A stretch of 56,732 nucleotides of DNA from Prevotella sp. (GCA_017428055.1 JAFRRN010000098.1:1-56732), one strand, 5' to 3'; counted from the first letter of the stretch, positions 9,199 to 18,501 are shown. Made by a program: numbers and translations. The notes: generated by a model from the sequence alone, not told the origin.

Positions 9199-9435
9199 TT
9201 ATTTTGCGTTTTCTTCGATATAAGCGATGGCGTCACCAACGGTGGAGATTTTCTCTGCCTTATCGTCGGGGATGGAAATACCAAACTCCTTCTCAAACTC
9301 CATAATCAGCTCTACTGTATCCAACGAGTCGGCACCAAGGTCATTGGTGAAGCTTGCCTCGGGCTGTACCTCTGATTCGTCAACACCTAATTTGTCTACA
9401 ATAATAGCTTTTACTTTGCTTTCAATTTCTGACAT
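9199..9435 (-). CDS. acpP: Acyl carrier protein
   Basis: This is a 78-residue acidic four-helix carrier protein. The phosphopantetheine attachment motif [16 protein letters not shown] places the modified serine at residue 37, and the IPDD-x-AEKI-x-TVGDAI segment is standard. It carries growing acyl chains for FabF, encoded next. It is the first gene of acpP-fabF-rnc, with a plausible promoter about 85-115 bases upstream. Confidence 0.97.
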   Translation of the reverse strand: MSEIESKVKAIIVDKLGVDESEVQPEASFTNDLGADSLDTVELIMEFEKEFGISIPDDKAEKISTVGDAIAYIEENAK

Positions 9436-9520
9436 AATCTTTCTCTTTTAAGTTTATAATAATAATTCAATTTACTATCTCCTTCCGTGCTAAATTATGC
9501 AAGGGGGTAGAAATCGGGTG

Positions 9521-9552
9521 CAAAGGAAACAATTTTTATTCAATTAAACAAA
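9521..9552 (-). promoter_or_regulatory. Probable acpP promoter
   Basis: On the minus strand, TTTG (9549-9552) is followed after 20 bases by TTCCTTTG (9521-9528), which differs from TAnnTTTG by one base. The predicted leader to the acpP ATG is about 80 bases. Confidence 0.5.
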
Positions 9553-9643
9553 TATTTTCAACAAAAATGATATTTGGGCTGCACAAACGCACATCACTTG
9601 TGCAATAAAATGCCGCCTTTTGACGATTATTTGCGTTAAATAA

Positions 9644-9674
9644 TTTGTAGGTAACAAAATAAGTACTATATTTG
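9644..9674 (+). promoter_or_regulatory. Promoter for the DUF4254-GT9 operon
   Basis: TTTG at 9644-9647 and TATATTTG at 9667-9674 are separated by 19 bases, a good match to the Bacteroidota consensus. Transcription should begin near 9681, about 17 bases before the ATG. Confidence 0.75.
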
Positions 9675-9697
9675 CATGTTCATTAAAATAAAACCTA

Positions 9698-10300
9698 ATG
9701 TCATTTACTCAAGACTGTAACCGTATTTTTAGCAAAGTCATAAACGATTATCATCTGACAGATAATATTGACACGCCCATCAATAATCCTTATAAAAGAG
9801 ATACCATAGAAAACAGGTTGTATCTCAAATGCTGGATTGATACCGTGCAATGGCACTTTGAAGACATCATCCGCGATCCACATATAGACCCTGTTGAGGC
9901 ATTGCAACTGAAGAGGCGAATCGACAATTCCAACCAAGACCGAACTGACTTGGTTGAGCAGATAGATAGTTATTTCCGTCAAAAATATAGTGATGTGACA
10001 CCTTTGCCCGATGCCCGCATTAACACAGAAAGCCCGGCTTGGGCTATCGACCGTCTTTCTATTCTCGCACTGAAAATCTATCACATGCACGAGCAGGTGG
10101 AAAGAACCGATGTGGATGAGGCGCACCGCAAAAAATGCAAGGGTAAATTGAATGTACTCTTGGAGCAGCAAGCAGACCTATCGCTTGCCATAGACCAGTT
10201 GCTTGAAGACATTGAGGCTGGACGCAAGTACATGAAAGTGTATCGGCAGATGAAGATGTACAATGATCCTTCCACCAACCCCATCTTTTACAAGAAATGA
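9698..10300 (+). CDS. DUF4254 domain protein
   Basis: This 200-residue protein without a signal peptide is predicted to be cytoplasmic and largely helical. It matches the DUF4254 family of Bacteroidota, short proteins often encoded beside GT9 glycosyltransferases. Conserved-looking segments are ENRLYLKCWIDTVQWHFED and RIDNSNQDRTDLVEQID. Its stop overlaps the start of the GT9 gene by four bases, so the two are translationally coupled. A role in lipopolysaccharide core or surface glycan assembly is inferred only from this coupling. Confidence 0.75.
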   Translation: MSFTQDCNRIFSKVINDYHLTDNIDTPINNPYKRDTIENRLYLKCWIDTVQWHFEDIIRDPHIDPVEALQLKRRIDNSNQDRTDLVEQIDSYFRQKYSDVTPLPDARINTESPAWAIDRLSILALKIYHMHEQVERTDVDEAHRKKCKGKLNVLLEQQADLSLAIDQLLEDIEAGRKYMKVYRQMKMYNDPSTNPIFYKK

Positions 10301-11349
10301 AGACCGAGCATATCCTCATTATTCGGTTCTCGGCATTGGGCGACGTTGCCATGATAGTGCCAGTGGTCTATTCACTCGCCCATCAATATCCCCATTTGCG
10401 AATCACCGTGTTGAGTAGGCCGTTTGCCCGTCCCCTCTTTGATAACTTGGCACCCAATGTGGGGTTCATGGAAGCCGACGTGAAAAGTGAGTACCGTGGC
10501 GTGAAAGGACTTAATGCCCTTTACCGTAGGTTGATGGCGAAGAATTTCACCGCCATTGCGGATCTTCATGACATCATCCGGTCGAAATACCTTCGGCTGC
10601 GCTTTAATCTTGGCAGGCATAAGGTGGCGCATGTCAATAAGCACCATGGGGAGAAGAGGCGACTTACGGCACAAAACGGCAAGCAACTGCATCAGTTGCC
10701 TACGGTTTTCCAGAATTATGCCGATGTGTTTGCAGAGTTGGGCTATCCAGTTGATTTGCAATTCACGTCGATATTCTCGCGAGAGGGGGGTAGTCTCTTC
10801 TTGCTGCCTCAAGAAATAGGCGAGCGTAAGAGTTTTCAGCAATGGATAGGAATCGCTCCTTTTGCCGCCCATCCCAATAAGGTCTATCCCGTCGAGAAGA
10901 TGGAAGAGGTGATACGATCCATCATCAAGCTACATCCCTCATGCCGCATCTTCCTTTTCGGAGGCGGTGGCAAGGAAAAAGAGACCCTTGATGGATGGCA
11001 GCAGAAGTATGAGCCTTGTGTCAATGCCTCGGCACTCCTTCGGTCACTTGAAAAGGAACTGATACTGATAAGCCACCTTGATGTGTTGGTCAGCATGGAT
11101 AGTGCTAATATGCATTTGGCCTCGTTGGTCAATACGCCCGTGGTGAGCGTGTGGGGAGCCACACATCCATACGCGGGATTTTTAGGATGGAACCAAGATC
11201 CTGCCAATATCGTGCAGGCAGATCTGTCCTGCCGCCCCTGTTCCGTCTATGGCAGGAAGGCTTGTGTGAGGGGTGACCTTGCATGTATGGGTCAAATACA
11301 GCCCATATATATAATAAATAAGGTGGAGGAGATTCTTTCCAAAAGATAG
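10297..11349 (+). CDS. Glycosyltransferase family 9
   Basis: This 350-residue protein belongs to the heptosyltransferase (GT9, GT-B fold) family. It opens with HILIIRFSALGDVAMIVPVV, the characteristic N-terminal strand and SALGD loop. The C-terminal nucleotide-sugar site includes ISHLDVLVSMDSANMHLASL and PVVSVWGATHPYAGF. Such enzymes add heptose or similar sugars to the lipopolysaccharide core on the inner face of the cytoplasmic membrane. Donor and acceptor cannot be fixed from sequence. It is coupled to the DUF4254 gene by a four-base overlap. Confidence 0.88.
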   Translation: MKTEHILIIRFSALGDVAMIVPVVYSLAHQYPHLRITVLSRPFARPLFDNLAPNVGFMEADVKSEYRGVKGLNALYRRLMAKNFTAIADLHDIIRSKYLRLRFNLGRHKVAHVNKHHGEKRRLTAQNGKQLHQLPTVFQNYADVFAELGYPVDLQFTSIFSREGGSLFLLPQEIGERKSFQQWIGIAPFAAHPNKVYPVEKMEEVIRSIIKLHPSCRIFLFGGGGKEKETLDGWQQKYEPCVNASALLRSLEKELILISHLDVLVSMDSANMHLASLVNTPVVSVWGATHPYAGFLGWNQDPANIVQADLSCRPCSVYGRKACVRGDLACMGQIQPIYIINKVEEILSKR

Positions 11350-11403
11350 TTGCGGTTTTCCTGACAACGTTTTTTCTGTTTAACAAATTATTGATAAAGC
11401 ATT

Positions 11404-11562
11404 ATGAAGAAGTACGTATGTGATGTTTGCGGGTATGTATATGACCCCGAATTAGGTGATTCCGACAATGGCATCGAGCCAGGGACAGCATTTGAAGACA
11501 TCCCCGAAGATTGGGTTTGCCCCATCTGTGGAGTCGGTAAGGATGAGTTCTCTGAAGAATAA
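11404..11562 (+). CDS. Rubredoxin
   Basis: This short 52-residue ORF reads as a complete rubredoxin. Two Cys-x-x-Cys pairs, [10 protein letters not shown] (C6, C9) and [11 protein letters not shown] (C39, C42), ligate one iron atom, with the usual aromatic and acidic residues between them ([17 protein letters not shown]). It is a cytoplasmic one-electron carrier typical of anaerobes, often reducing rubrerythrin or superoxide reductase. It lies 54 bases after the GT9 gene and may have its own promoter. The convergent gene is the amidophosphoribosyltransferase-like gene. Confidence 0.95.
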   Translation: MKKYVCDVCGYVYDPELGDSDNGIEPGTAFEDIPEDWVCPICGVGKDEFSEE

Positions 11563-11569
11563 AGTTAGA

Positions 11570-11653
11570 GAGGAGTTGAAAGGAAATTAAAAGGAGGTGA
11601 TGTTTTTTTATTTGCTTATGGACTGTTTCCTTTTGGTTTCCTTTTAACTCTCC
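11570..11653. terminator. Possible bidirectional terminator
   Basis: Seventeen-base imperfect arms (11570-11586 and 11637-11653, centred on AGTTGAAAGGAAA/TTTCCTTTTAACT) flank a 50-base loop with a run of seven T at 11603-11609. It lies between the convergent rubredoxin and amidophosphoribosyltransferase-like genes. The long loop makes intrinsic termination uncertain. Confidence 0.4.
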
Positions 11654-11692
11654 TTTATCAATTCCTTGAGGGTGGTGTGCCACCATCCATTT

Positions 11693-13117
11693 TCAAATAT
11701 CTATTTCCTTTCTGCATCTCCCCGTGCCATCGAAGCAATGGGTGCAGACCTTGCACTTGGGTAGGCCGATGGATTGGATGAGCGTCTCGATTTTGTTGAA
11801 CTTGAGAGAGGTGAGGCCTAAACGGCGACCGATTTCTTCCACCATGCGCGTGTATTCAGGCGAGTCGGTTGTGGCATATTGCTCGAGCTTGGCGGAGTCG
11901 TTGCCCTCAAAGTCGCGGATGACCTGCCGCGTAATCAGTTCCATGTCGCTTTTCGATGCCGTGAAGCCGATGAAGGGGCAGCCGTACACCAATGGTGGGC
12001 AGGAGATGCGCACATGTACCTCTTTGGCGCCATACTCGAAGAACATTCGCACATTGTCGCGCAACTGTGTGCCGCGGACGATGGAATCATCACAAAACAC
12101 GATGCGCTGGTCTTTTAGGATGGCGGGGTTGGGGATGAGTTTCATCTTTGCCACGAGGTCGCGGCGTGTCTGTGTGCCTGGGGTAAAGCTGCGAGGCCAC
12201 GTGGGAGTATATTTCACCACGGCGCGCTTATAGGGAATCTGGTGTCCTTCGGAATAACCTAATGCCGTTCCGACACCCGAGTCGGGGATGCCACATACCA
12301 AGTCGGCATCGATGTCATCCTCCTCTCCCATCACCTTACCGTTGTTCTCGCGCACCATCTCCACGTTGATCCCCTCGTAGTCGCTGGCAGGGAACCCGTA
12401 ATATACCCATAGGAACGAGCAAATCTGCTCCTCAGACGATGGCTCTTGCATCACCTCCAAGCCGTTGGCTCTCATCCGCACGATTTCGCCCGGGCCGATG
12501 TCGCGCACCACTTTATAGTCAAGATTGGGAAACGAGGTGGTCTCGGTAGAGGCGGCAAACGCCCCCTCTTTCTGTCCTATCACGATGGGTGTGCGCCCCA
12601 GGAAGTCGCGGGCGCAGATGATGCCGTCCTCCGTCAGGATAAGCATCGAGCATGATCCTTCTATCTTCTGGTACACAAGGTTGATGCCTTCCACGAACGA
12701 CTGGCCCATGTTGATGAGCAATGCCACCAGCTCCGTCTGGTTGATGTTGTTGGCCGACATCTCGCTGAAGTGCATCCGCTGCTCCAGCAGCTCGGCGGCG
12801 ATTTCGCGGAGGTTGTTGATTTTCGCCACCGTCACCACGGCATACCGCCCCAGGTGGGAGTTGACGATGATGGGCTGTGGGTCGGTGTCACTGATGACAC
12901 CCAGCCCTTGGTTGCCATGGAAGATGCTCAGCTCGTCCTCAAAACGTGAGCGGAAATAGTTTCTCTCTAAGCTATGGATGGAACGGCAGAAGCCCCTTTC
13001 GGGGTCAAACGTGACCATACCCGCACGTTTCGTGCCGAGATGTGAGTTGTAATCCGTTCCGTAAAATAAATCCTTGACACAATCTTTTATGGAGATAGAA
13101 CCAAAAAAACCACCCAT
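11693..13117 (-). CDS. Amidophosphoribosyltransferase-like protein (no Cys1)
   Basis: The 474-residue protein starts at MGGFFGSISIKDCV; a longer frame upstream is rejected because the family begins with this segment. It has an N-terminal class II glutamine amidotransferase fold (DLFYGTDYNSHLGTKRAGM, SHLGRYAVVTVAKI) and a C-terminal phosphoribosyltransferase domain with the PRPP loop IVFCDDSIVRGTQLRDNV. The C-terminus is cysteine-rich (CKVCTHCFDGTGRC). True PurF exposes a cysteine immediately after the initiator methionine as the glutaminase nucleophile; here that residue is glycine. The protein may use ammonia, another donor or another reaction, and a second canonical PurF probably exists elsewhere. 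It is transcribed convergently with rubredoxin and divergently from the phosphatase. Confidence 0.85.
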   Translation of the reverse strand: MGGFFGSISIKDCVKDLFYGTDYNSHLGTKRAGMVTFDPERGFCRSIHSLERNYFRSRFEDELSIFHGNQGLGVISDTDPQPIIVNSHLGRYAVVTVAKINNLREIAAELLEQRMHFSEMSANNINQTELVALLINMGQSFVEGINLVYQKIEGSCSMLILTEDGIICARDFLGRTPIVIGQKEGAFAASTETTSFPNLDYKVVRDIGPGEIVRMRANGLEVMQEPSSEEQICSFLWVYYGFPASDYEGINVEMVRENNGKVMGEEDDIDADLVCGIPDSGVGTALGYSEGHQIPYKRAVVKYTPTWPRSFTPGTQTRRDLVAKMKLIPNPAILKDQRIVFCDDSIVRGTQLRDNVRMFFEYGAKEVHVRISCPPLVYGCPFIGFTASKSDMELITRQVIRDFEGNDSAKLEQYATTDSPEYTRMVEEIGRRLGLTSLKFNKIETLIQSIGLPKCKVCTHCFDGTGRCRKEIDI

Positions 13118-13145
13118 TTGTTTTGTATATTTTGTTTTTGATGTG

Positions 13146-13153
13146 CAAAAGTA
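13146..13153 (-). promoter_or_regulatory. Candidate -7 box for the amidophosphoribosyltransferase-like gene
   Basis: TACTTTTG on the minus strand matches TAnnTTTG and lies about 30 bases upstream of the chosen start. No good -33 TTTG was seen at the expected distance. Confidence 0.5.
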
Positions 13154-13207
13154 CAAAAAAATAGGCATTTCTTGTCATCTATGAATGATAATGTGCAAAA
13201 AAATGTG

Positions 13208-13215
13208 TAATTTTG
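13208..13215 (+). promoter_or_regulatory. Candidate -7 box for the alkaline phosphatase gene
   Basis: TAATTTTG matches TAnnTTTG and lies 33 bases before the chosen ATG at 13249. It overlaps the earlier in-frame start at 13213, which supports the later start. No clear -33 element was seen. Confidence 0.55.
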
Positions 13216-13248
13216 CCAATAATACATTCACAACAAAAGACATTCGCT

Positions 13249-14733
13249 ATGATACGAAAGGCATTTTTATCCATGATGGCTTGGATTCTTGCATTTGCGG
13301 CTTTTGCCGCTGACAAGGTGGAGAGACCCAAGCTTGTCGTGGGACTTGTCGTAGACCAAATGCGCTGGGATTACCTCTATTATTTCTATGAGGACTTCGG
13401 CGAGGGCGGTTTGAAACGGCTCATCGATGAGGGATTCTCATGTGAGAATACGATGATCAATTACATCCCCACCGTCACGGCCATCGGGCACACCTCTGTC
13501 TATACGGGTTCCGTGCCGGCTCTCCACGGCATCGCGGGCAATAACTTCATGGAAAACGGAAAGGACATGTATTGTTGCGCCGACCCCACTGTCAAAGGGG
13601 TGGGTACCGACACCAAGGCTGGCATGATGTCGCCGCGCAACAACAAGGCGACGACCATCGGCGACGAGCTGCGCCTTGCCACCGACTTCAAGTCACGGGT
13701 CTATGGCGTGGCACTTAAGGACCGCGCCTCCATCTTCCCCGCCGGCCACTCCGCCAATGCCGCCTATTGGTATGACAAGGCGGTGGGGCATTTCGTCACC
13801 AGCACATATTACATGGAGCAACTGCCCAAATGGGTGGAGCAATACAACAAGGAGAATGCCACCAAGCCTGGCGAAGACCCAAAGGGGATGCCCGAGGGCG
13901 TTTCCATCACGTTCAAGATGGCGGAGGCCGTCCTCCGCAACGAGCGGCTGGGCTTGGGCGAGAGTACCGATATGCTTGCCATCAGCGTATCTCCCACGGA
14001 TGCCATTGCCCATACCTATGGTACCCGCGATGAGCATACCAAGGCTGCGTATATGCAACTGGACAAGGAACTCGCCAAGTTCCTCTCCATCCTCGACAAG
14101 CGTTACGGCAAGGATGGCTACCTGCTATTCCTCACGGCAGACCACGGGGGGGCGCATAACCCTAACTATCTCAAACAGCATCATATCTATGCCAATGGCT
14201 GGGGTGCGTCGGAATGGGTGAAAAAAATCAACGACGAACTCTCGGAAAAGTATGGGACGGACAAGTTAGTGACAGCCCATTATGGCGACTTCTTTTATCT
14301 CAACCATGCCAAGATAGACAGTGCGGGGCTTGACATCGACAACGTCAAGCAAGCCGTCATCAACATCTTGCTCCAAGAAGACGAACTGCAATATGTCGTG
14401 GACTGCGCCAAGGCGGGCATCGCCACCGTGCCGGAGCCCATCCGCGAGCGCATCATCAATGGCTATAACAGGCATCGGTCGGGCGACATCGTGGCGATTC
14501 CGCGGGCGCAGTTGTTCTCCTGGCGGTTCAAGGACGACTATATCGGCACCACGCATAGCCAATGGAATCCCTACGACTCCCATATCCCCCTCGTATTCCT
14601 CGGCTGGCACGTCAACCATGGCAGCACCTCCACGCCCACGCGTATCGTAGACATCGCCCCCACGGTATGCGCCATGCTCCACATCGAGATGCCCAACGCA
14701 TGTATCGGCAATGCCATCATGCTTAATCCTTGA
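13249..14733 (+). CDS. PafA-type alkaline phosphatase
   Basis: This is a 494-residue secreted enzyme with a signal peptide ending near FAAFA (residues 1-20). It is a member of the alkaline phosphatase superfamily, closest in pattern to Bacteroidota PafA. The metal and nucleophile residues are visible: D36 in LVVDQMRWD, the threonine nucleophile in NYIPTVTAIGHTSVYTG (T75 or T77), the following GIAGNN, the KDR pair of ALKDRASIFPAGHSANAAY, the metal ligands in SPTDAIAHTYG and LTADHGG, and the final histidine in GTTHSQWNPYDSHIPL. It should hydrolyse phosphate monoesters in the periplasm with two zinc ions. PhoX- or NPP-like activities cannot be fully excluded. Confidence 0.9.
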   Translation: MIRKAFLSMMAWILAFAAFAADKVERPKLVVGLVVDQMRWDYLYYFYEDFGEGGLKRLIDEGFSCENTMINYIPTVTAIGHTSVYTGSVPALHGIAGNNFMENGKDMYCCADPTVKGVGTDTKAGMMSPRNNKATTIGDELRLATDFKSRVYGVALKDRASIFPAGHSANAAYWYDKAVGHFVTSTYYMEQLPKWVEQYNKENATKPGEDPKGMPEGVSITFKMAEAVLRNERLGLGESTDMLAISVSPTDAIAHTYGTRDEHTKAAYMQLDKELAKFLSILDKRYGKDGYLLFLTADHGGAHNPNYLKQHHIYANGWGASEWVKKINDELSEKYGTDKLVTAHYGDFFYLNHAKIDSAGLDIDNVKQAVINILLQEDELQYVVDCAKAGIATVPEPIRERIINGYNRHRSGDIVAIPRAQLFSWRFKDDYIGTTHSQWNPYDSHIPLVFLGWHVNHGSTSTPTRIVDIAPTVCAMLHIEMPNACIGNAIMLNP

Positions 14734-14768
14734 CGGGGCTACCATAATGGGGTGTTATGCGCCGACAT

Positions 14769-14856
14769 TTTTCCATAGGCAATGATGTTGTGTCCTTCAT
14801 AACTGATTGATTTATAAACATTTCCGTTTTTATTTTGTCCGCATATTTTCCATAGG
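14769..14856. repeat. Direct repeat pair upstream of the TPR regulator
   Basis: TTTTCCATAGG occurs at 14769-14779 and again at 14846-14856, 77 bases apart, in the intergenic region before the TPR/HTH gene. It could be a regulator-binding site pair or chance; nothing else marks it. Confidence 0.35.
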
Positions 14857-14869
14857 TAAGTGATACGGC

Positions 14870-14912
14870 TTTCGTGAAATTGTCGTAACTTTGTATCGAC
14901 AATTTCACGAAA
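14870..14912 (+). promoter_or_regulatory. Promoter inside a perfect 16-bp inverted repeat
   Basis: The arms TTTCGTGAAATTGTCG (14870-14885) and CGACAATTTCACGAAA (14897-14912) are exact reverse complements. They flank an 11-base spacer that contains the -7 box TAACTTTG (14886-14893). The start codon of the next gene is at 14922, so transcription would start within the right arm. A dimeric repressor or autoregulator bound here would occlude the promoter. Confidence 0.8.
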
Positions 14913-14921
14913 GTTGGATGT

Positions 14922-16307
14922 ATGCTTACAAGAACATGGTACATATTTATATTTTGCGTTCTGTTGATGGCTTGTAGTCAGTCACAGCAGGGATTAAATC
15001 CGCAGACGGCAGCGCATTGTTTAGAGGAAGCGGAGGCTGCCTTGGCAAACGATAGCGTCCGTCTGGGTGAGACCTTATTGCGTAAGACCATCCGTTTGGC
15101 GGAGGAGTCTAAGGATTGGCACACCCATTATATCGCGTACCAACGATTGGCAAAAGCATTGTCGCAGGGCAACCCCGAGGAGGCTTTGCGTCTGATGAAG
15201 AAAGCCCTGGCCATCTATGGGCAGCATCCCGACGATGAGCGCAACAATGTCATCCTGCTCGACTATGCAGGCACATACGCCGCACAAGTGGCTTTCACCA
15301 CAGAGGGTTCTTACGACGAGGCAATCGATTTCATCCATCGCGCATACGACATAGCCAAGAAAAACCAAATGGCAGACCTGATGTGCCAGACGCTTACCAG
15401 CCTTGCCAACATCGCCTGGGCAAAGGAAGACTATCGCCAGGCTCTCGACTATGCCCATCAAGCGGAATCTGTGGCAACAGCCGACCTACGCCCCGGCACG
15501 TTACAGGTACTCGCCCGCAGTTACCTCGACCTCAATATGCTCGACTCGGCAGAAACCGTCTATCGGCAGATAGAGCCGGGCAATGATGTCCATCTTGCTT
15601 ATATCGTGCAGAGCAACCTCGCCAAGATTGCACTCCGACGGATGGGAGACACAAAGTTGGAAGACGATATTGATGATGCTTTCGACCAAATAGAGGACTT
15701 TTACTATAAGGCACTCGAACAAAAAGACCAATACTATCAGGAGACGTTGCGGCAGGAAATGGAGAACCAGCAGTTGGAATACCGTTCTAAAATATACGCA
15801 CGTACATTACTTATGACAATGATGGCATCGCTTATTGTCATCTTGGCGATTGTGATGGTAGTACGGTATAGGATGCGGGTACAGCATCAGGAGAAATGTC
15901 AGCTACAGAAAGAGGCAGAGCATCAGAAGACCCTACTCTTCCAAGCTAACGAAGTGGTGGCTTTCTTGCAAGACTTCATCCTCGAACGTGCGGAGGTAAT
16001 CAAGAAGCTCAACCAAAGCGGTGACTCGCTCATCACCCTCAGTACGCACGAATGGAATGAGATTGAACGAATGCTCAACGCCATCGACAACAACCGCTTT
16101 GCCCATATCCGTGAGCAGTACCCCAATATGAAGGAAGACGACGTCCGACTGTGCATCCTCACCCGCCTCGGGCTCAGCAACCGTACCATCGGAAACATCT
16201 ATTGTATTACCATCTCAGCCGTTCAGCATCGAAAACTGAAATTGAAGAAAGACGTGTTCAGAGAAACCAATCCCGACATTACACTGGAACAAATACTGAA
16301 GAATTAA
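14922..16307 (+). CDS. TPR regulator with membrane helix and HTH
   Basis: This 461-residue protein has a three-part layout typical of Bacteroidota. An exported N-terminal part starts with a lipoprotein-like signal (LLMACSQS, cysteine 18). Tetratricopeptide-like helical repeats follow (about 30-260). A membrane helix lies at about 292-314 (LLMTMMASLIVILAIVMVV), then a coiled-coil linker and a C-terminal helix-turn-helix (DDVRLCILTRLGLSNRTIG then ITISAVQHRKLKLKKDVF). It probably senses something outside the cytoplasm and binds DNA inside. The next gene, 24 bases downstream, is a secreted repeat protein and a likely target. The promoter palindrome immediately upstream suggests autoregulation. 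Ligand unknown. Confidence 0.8.
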   Translation: MLTRTWYIFIFCVLLMACSQSQQGLNPQTAAHCLEEAEAALANDSVRLGETLLRKTIRLAEESKDWHTHYIAYQRLAKALSQGNPEEALRLMKKALAIYGQHPDDERNNVILLDYAGTYAAQVAFTTEGSYDEAIDFIHRAYDIAKKNQMADLMCQTLTSLANIAWAKEDYRQALDYAHQAESVATADLRPGTLQVLARSYLDLNMLDSAETVYRQIEPGNDVHLAYIVQSNLAKIALRRMGDTKLEDDIDDAFDQIEDFYYKALEQKDQYYQETLRQEMENQQLEYRSKIYARTLLMTMMASLIVILAIVMVVRYRMRVQHQEKCQLQKEAEHQKTLLFQANEVVAFLQDFILERAEVIKKLNQSGDSLITLSTHEWNEIERMLNAIDNNRFAHIREQYPNMKEDDVRLCILTRLGLSNRTIGNIYCITISAVQHRKLKLKKDVFRETNPDITLEQILKN

Positions 16308-16331
16308 GTATAAACAAAAAACAGATAGGTT

Positions 16332-18501
16332 ATGAAACGTATATTATTATTCATTACGTATGTGCTGGTATCTAATAACATGTTAGCACAAGAGGATTAT
16401 CGTCCACTGTTTGAAGAGGGTAAGCATTGGACGTATGACAATTTCATGCCCCTGCGTCCAGCCGAGTACGATCATTATTACTACTATGATTTGAAGGGAG
16501 ACACCTTGATTGCAGGGAAGAACTGCCTAAAAATGTTCTCCGACAATAGTAACAATGATGGTATCGTCAGATATGAAAGATATCCAGACGAAGGATAATG
16601 GTGGCATTCCCATTAAGAAATATACGCTCCAGCTTGTCTTGGACAATGAGGAAGAATATGTTTACTGGTTAGAGGGTGTGGGAGCCATGATGGATTTCTT
16701 TGCCATGCTGCCTTGGCCTGGCAACTATAACAGCCTTATCGCCTGTAAGGTCAACGGCGAGACACTATACCAGTGGATTGAGCCGGAATATACTGAGAAG
16801 GGGTATCATAAGATGGCTATTGAGGGAAAAAGGTGGAACTACATCCACTATTACATGAAAGAAGACGGTTTACATGAGGTTCCTTATTCATACGTAGTAA
16901 AGGGCGATACAATCATCAGGCGTACCACTTACAAGAAACTATGGTATCAAGATGAGAAAACAGAACGTTTCGTATGTCTTCTTTTTGAGAGGGGGCGCGA
17001 AGTCTTTAAAAGCGTAAGGTTGGACTCCAACGACTCGCCGCTTATGAAGTCTTTCTTTGATTTCGGTCGTGAGGATTTCGGAAGGGTGTTCACATGGAAG
17101 GCAGTGGAGAATGAGGGCAATATCAACTGGATGGTCTATGGCGTTGACACCATCGAGGTGAACAATCGCCCGTTCCGCAGATACACTTGTCTACAGAAGT
17201 ATTCAAAGGAAGGGGAAAAGCTCACGACGATAGAGTACAATGGCGAAGGTGTGTGGCACGACATCTGGGTTGAGGGCGTAGGCTCTGAAAGCAGCGGTAT
17301 TGAAGACCAGATTCCTCTCCATGAACTATCAGCGATACCACCTGGCGAATATGATTATGATTTTACTCGTTTTGTCTCGTGTTATGAGAATGGAGAGTGT
17401 ATCTTCACGGCTGATGACTTCAACATCCAGACCAAACCAAATATCGACATGGCTTACCGCCCATTCGTAGAAGAGGATAAGGTGTGGCAAGTAGGTGCGG
17501 TTGGCTCGAATCCGGTGCAGATGGTCGAGTACTATTACTTCGATGGCGACACCATCATCGACGGAAAGACCTGCAAGCAGATGATGCGCCAGCGGTATGC
17601 CAACCCGGAATATCCCGATTATGCTATTGTCATGCAATATCCTTTGCTGCAATATGTGGGAGCGTGGTACGAAGAGGACAAGAAAGTGTACGAATACGAC
17701 TCGACAAACAAGCAGTTTAAGTTGATGTACGACTTCTCAGTCGATGCCAACGACACTCTGCGGACAGACAATCTTCCATACGTGATTGGAGCGAGACAGA
17801 CAGGAGGAATGAAAGGCTTTAAGGGCGTGTATAGAGATGTTATGATGCCTTGGGAAGGAGAGCAAAACATTTACAATACCACTTGGCTGGAAGGTGTCGG
17901 AGATATTGACGATCCAATTTATAATGTCTATTATGGGGAAGAAAATCATGCGCTAATCCTCATGTCATGCACTGTTGGCGATGAGGTCATCTACCTCAAC
18001 GACGAATATGAGGACGGGGCCACCCCAGATGCCATGAAAGGCCGAAAACGCTTCGACTTCACCCATACCATCAAGACAGATCCAAAGGCACCAAGGCGGA
18101 GCCGTGCCGAGCAACCGCTATATGGCGAATACAACACCCGTAGCGTGGTGGTCAATCTCTACCCGCTCGACGAAGCCTATCAAGTACGCATTGTTGACGC
18201 GACGGGCAAAGTCGTCTATGGGAAATCCATCAACGCTGGCAACATCGTCGCCCTCAACATCGACATCTCCGCCTACACAGAAGGTTGTTACACCGTCACG
18301 GTGGAAAATGGCCATGAGTCCTTCACCGGCAATTTTGAAGTGCAAACGACGGGAATAGAAGAAGTAAGAGGGAAGCAGAATGTGGCAAGAGATATTATAT
18401 ACAACCTTCAAGGCCAGCGAATCCGCTCTTTGCAGAAGGGGTTGAACATCGTCAACGGACGAAAGGTTTATGTAGGGGCGGATCGGCGTATCCGCCCGTA
18501 A
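16332..18501 (+). pseudogene. Frameshifted secreted repeat protein
   Basis: Translation starts with a signal peptide (MKRILLFITYVLVSNNMLAQ) and the unit YRPLFEEGKHWTY...YYYYDLKGDTLIAGKNC, then stops at 16596-16598. The adjacent frame (open from 16555) carries the rest: two further, longer units including MAYRPFVEEDKVW...YYYFDGDTIIDGKTC, a beta-rich domain near the end, and the tail NLQGQRIRSLQKGLNIVNG. The first unit is much shorter than the others, so a deletion that shifted the frame is the simplest reading; no slippery sequence is present. A sequencing error or a functional downstream restart is possible. The final residues and stop lie within a REP-like element. Function unknown; surface or secreted. 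Confidence 0.7.

Noticed and set aside
16555-16600. Programmed ribosomal frameshift
   Set aside because: No slippery heptamer or downstream stem was seen and the first repeat unit appears deleted; mutation or error is simpler.
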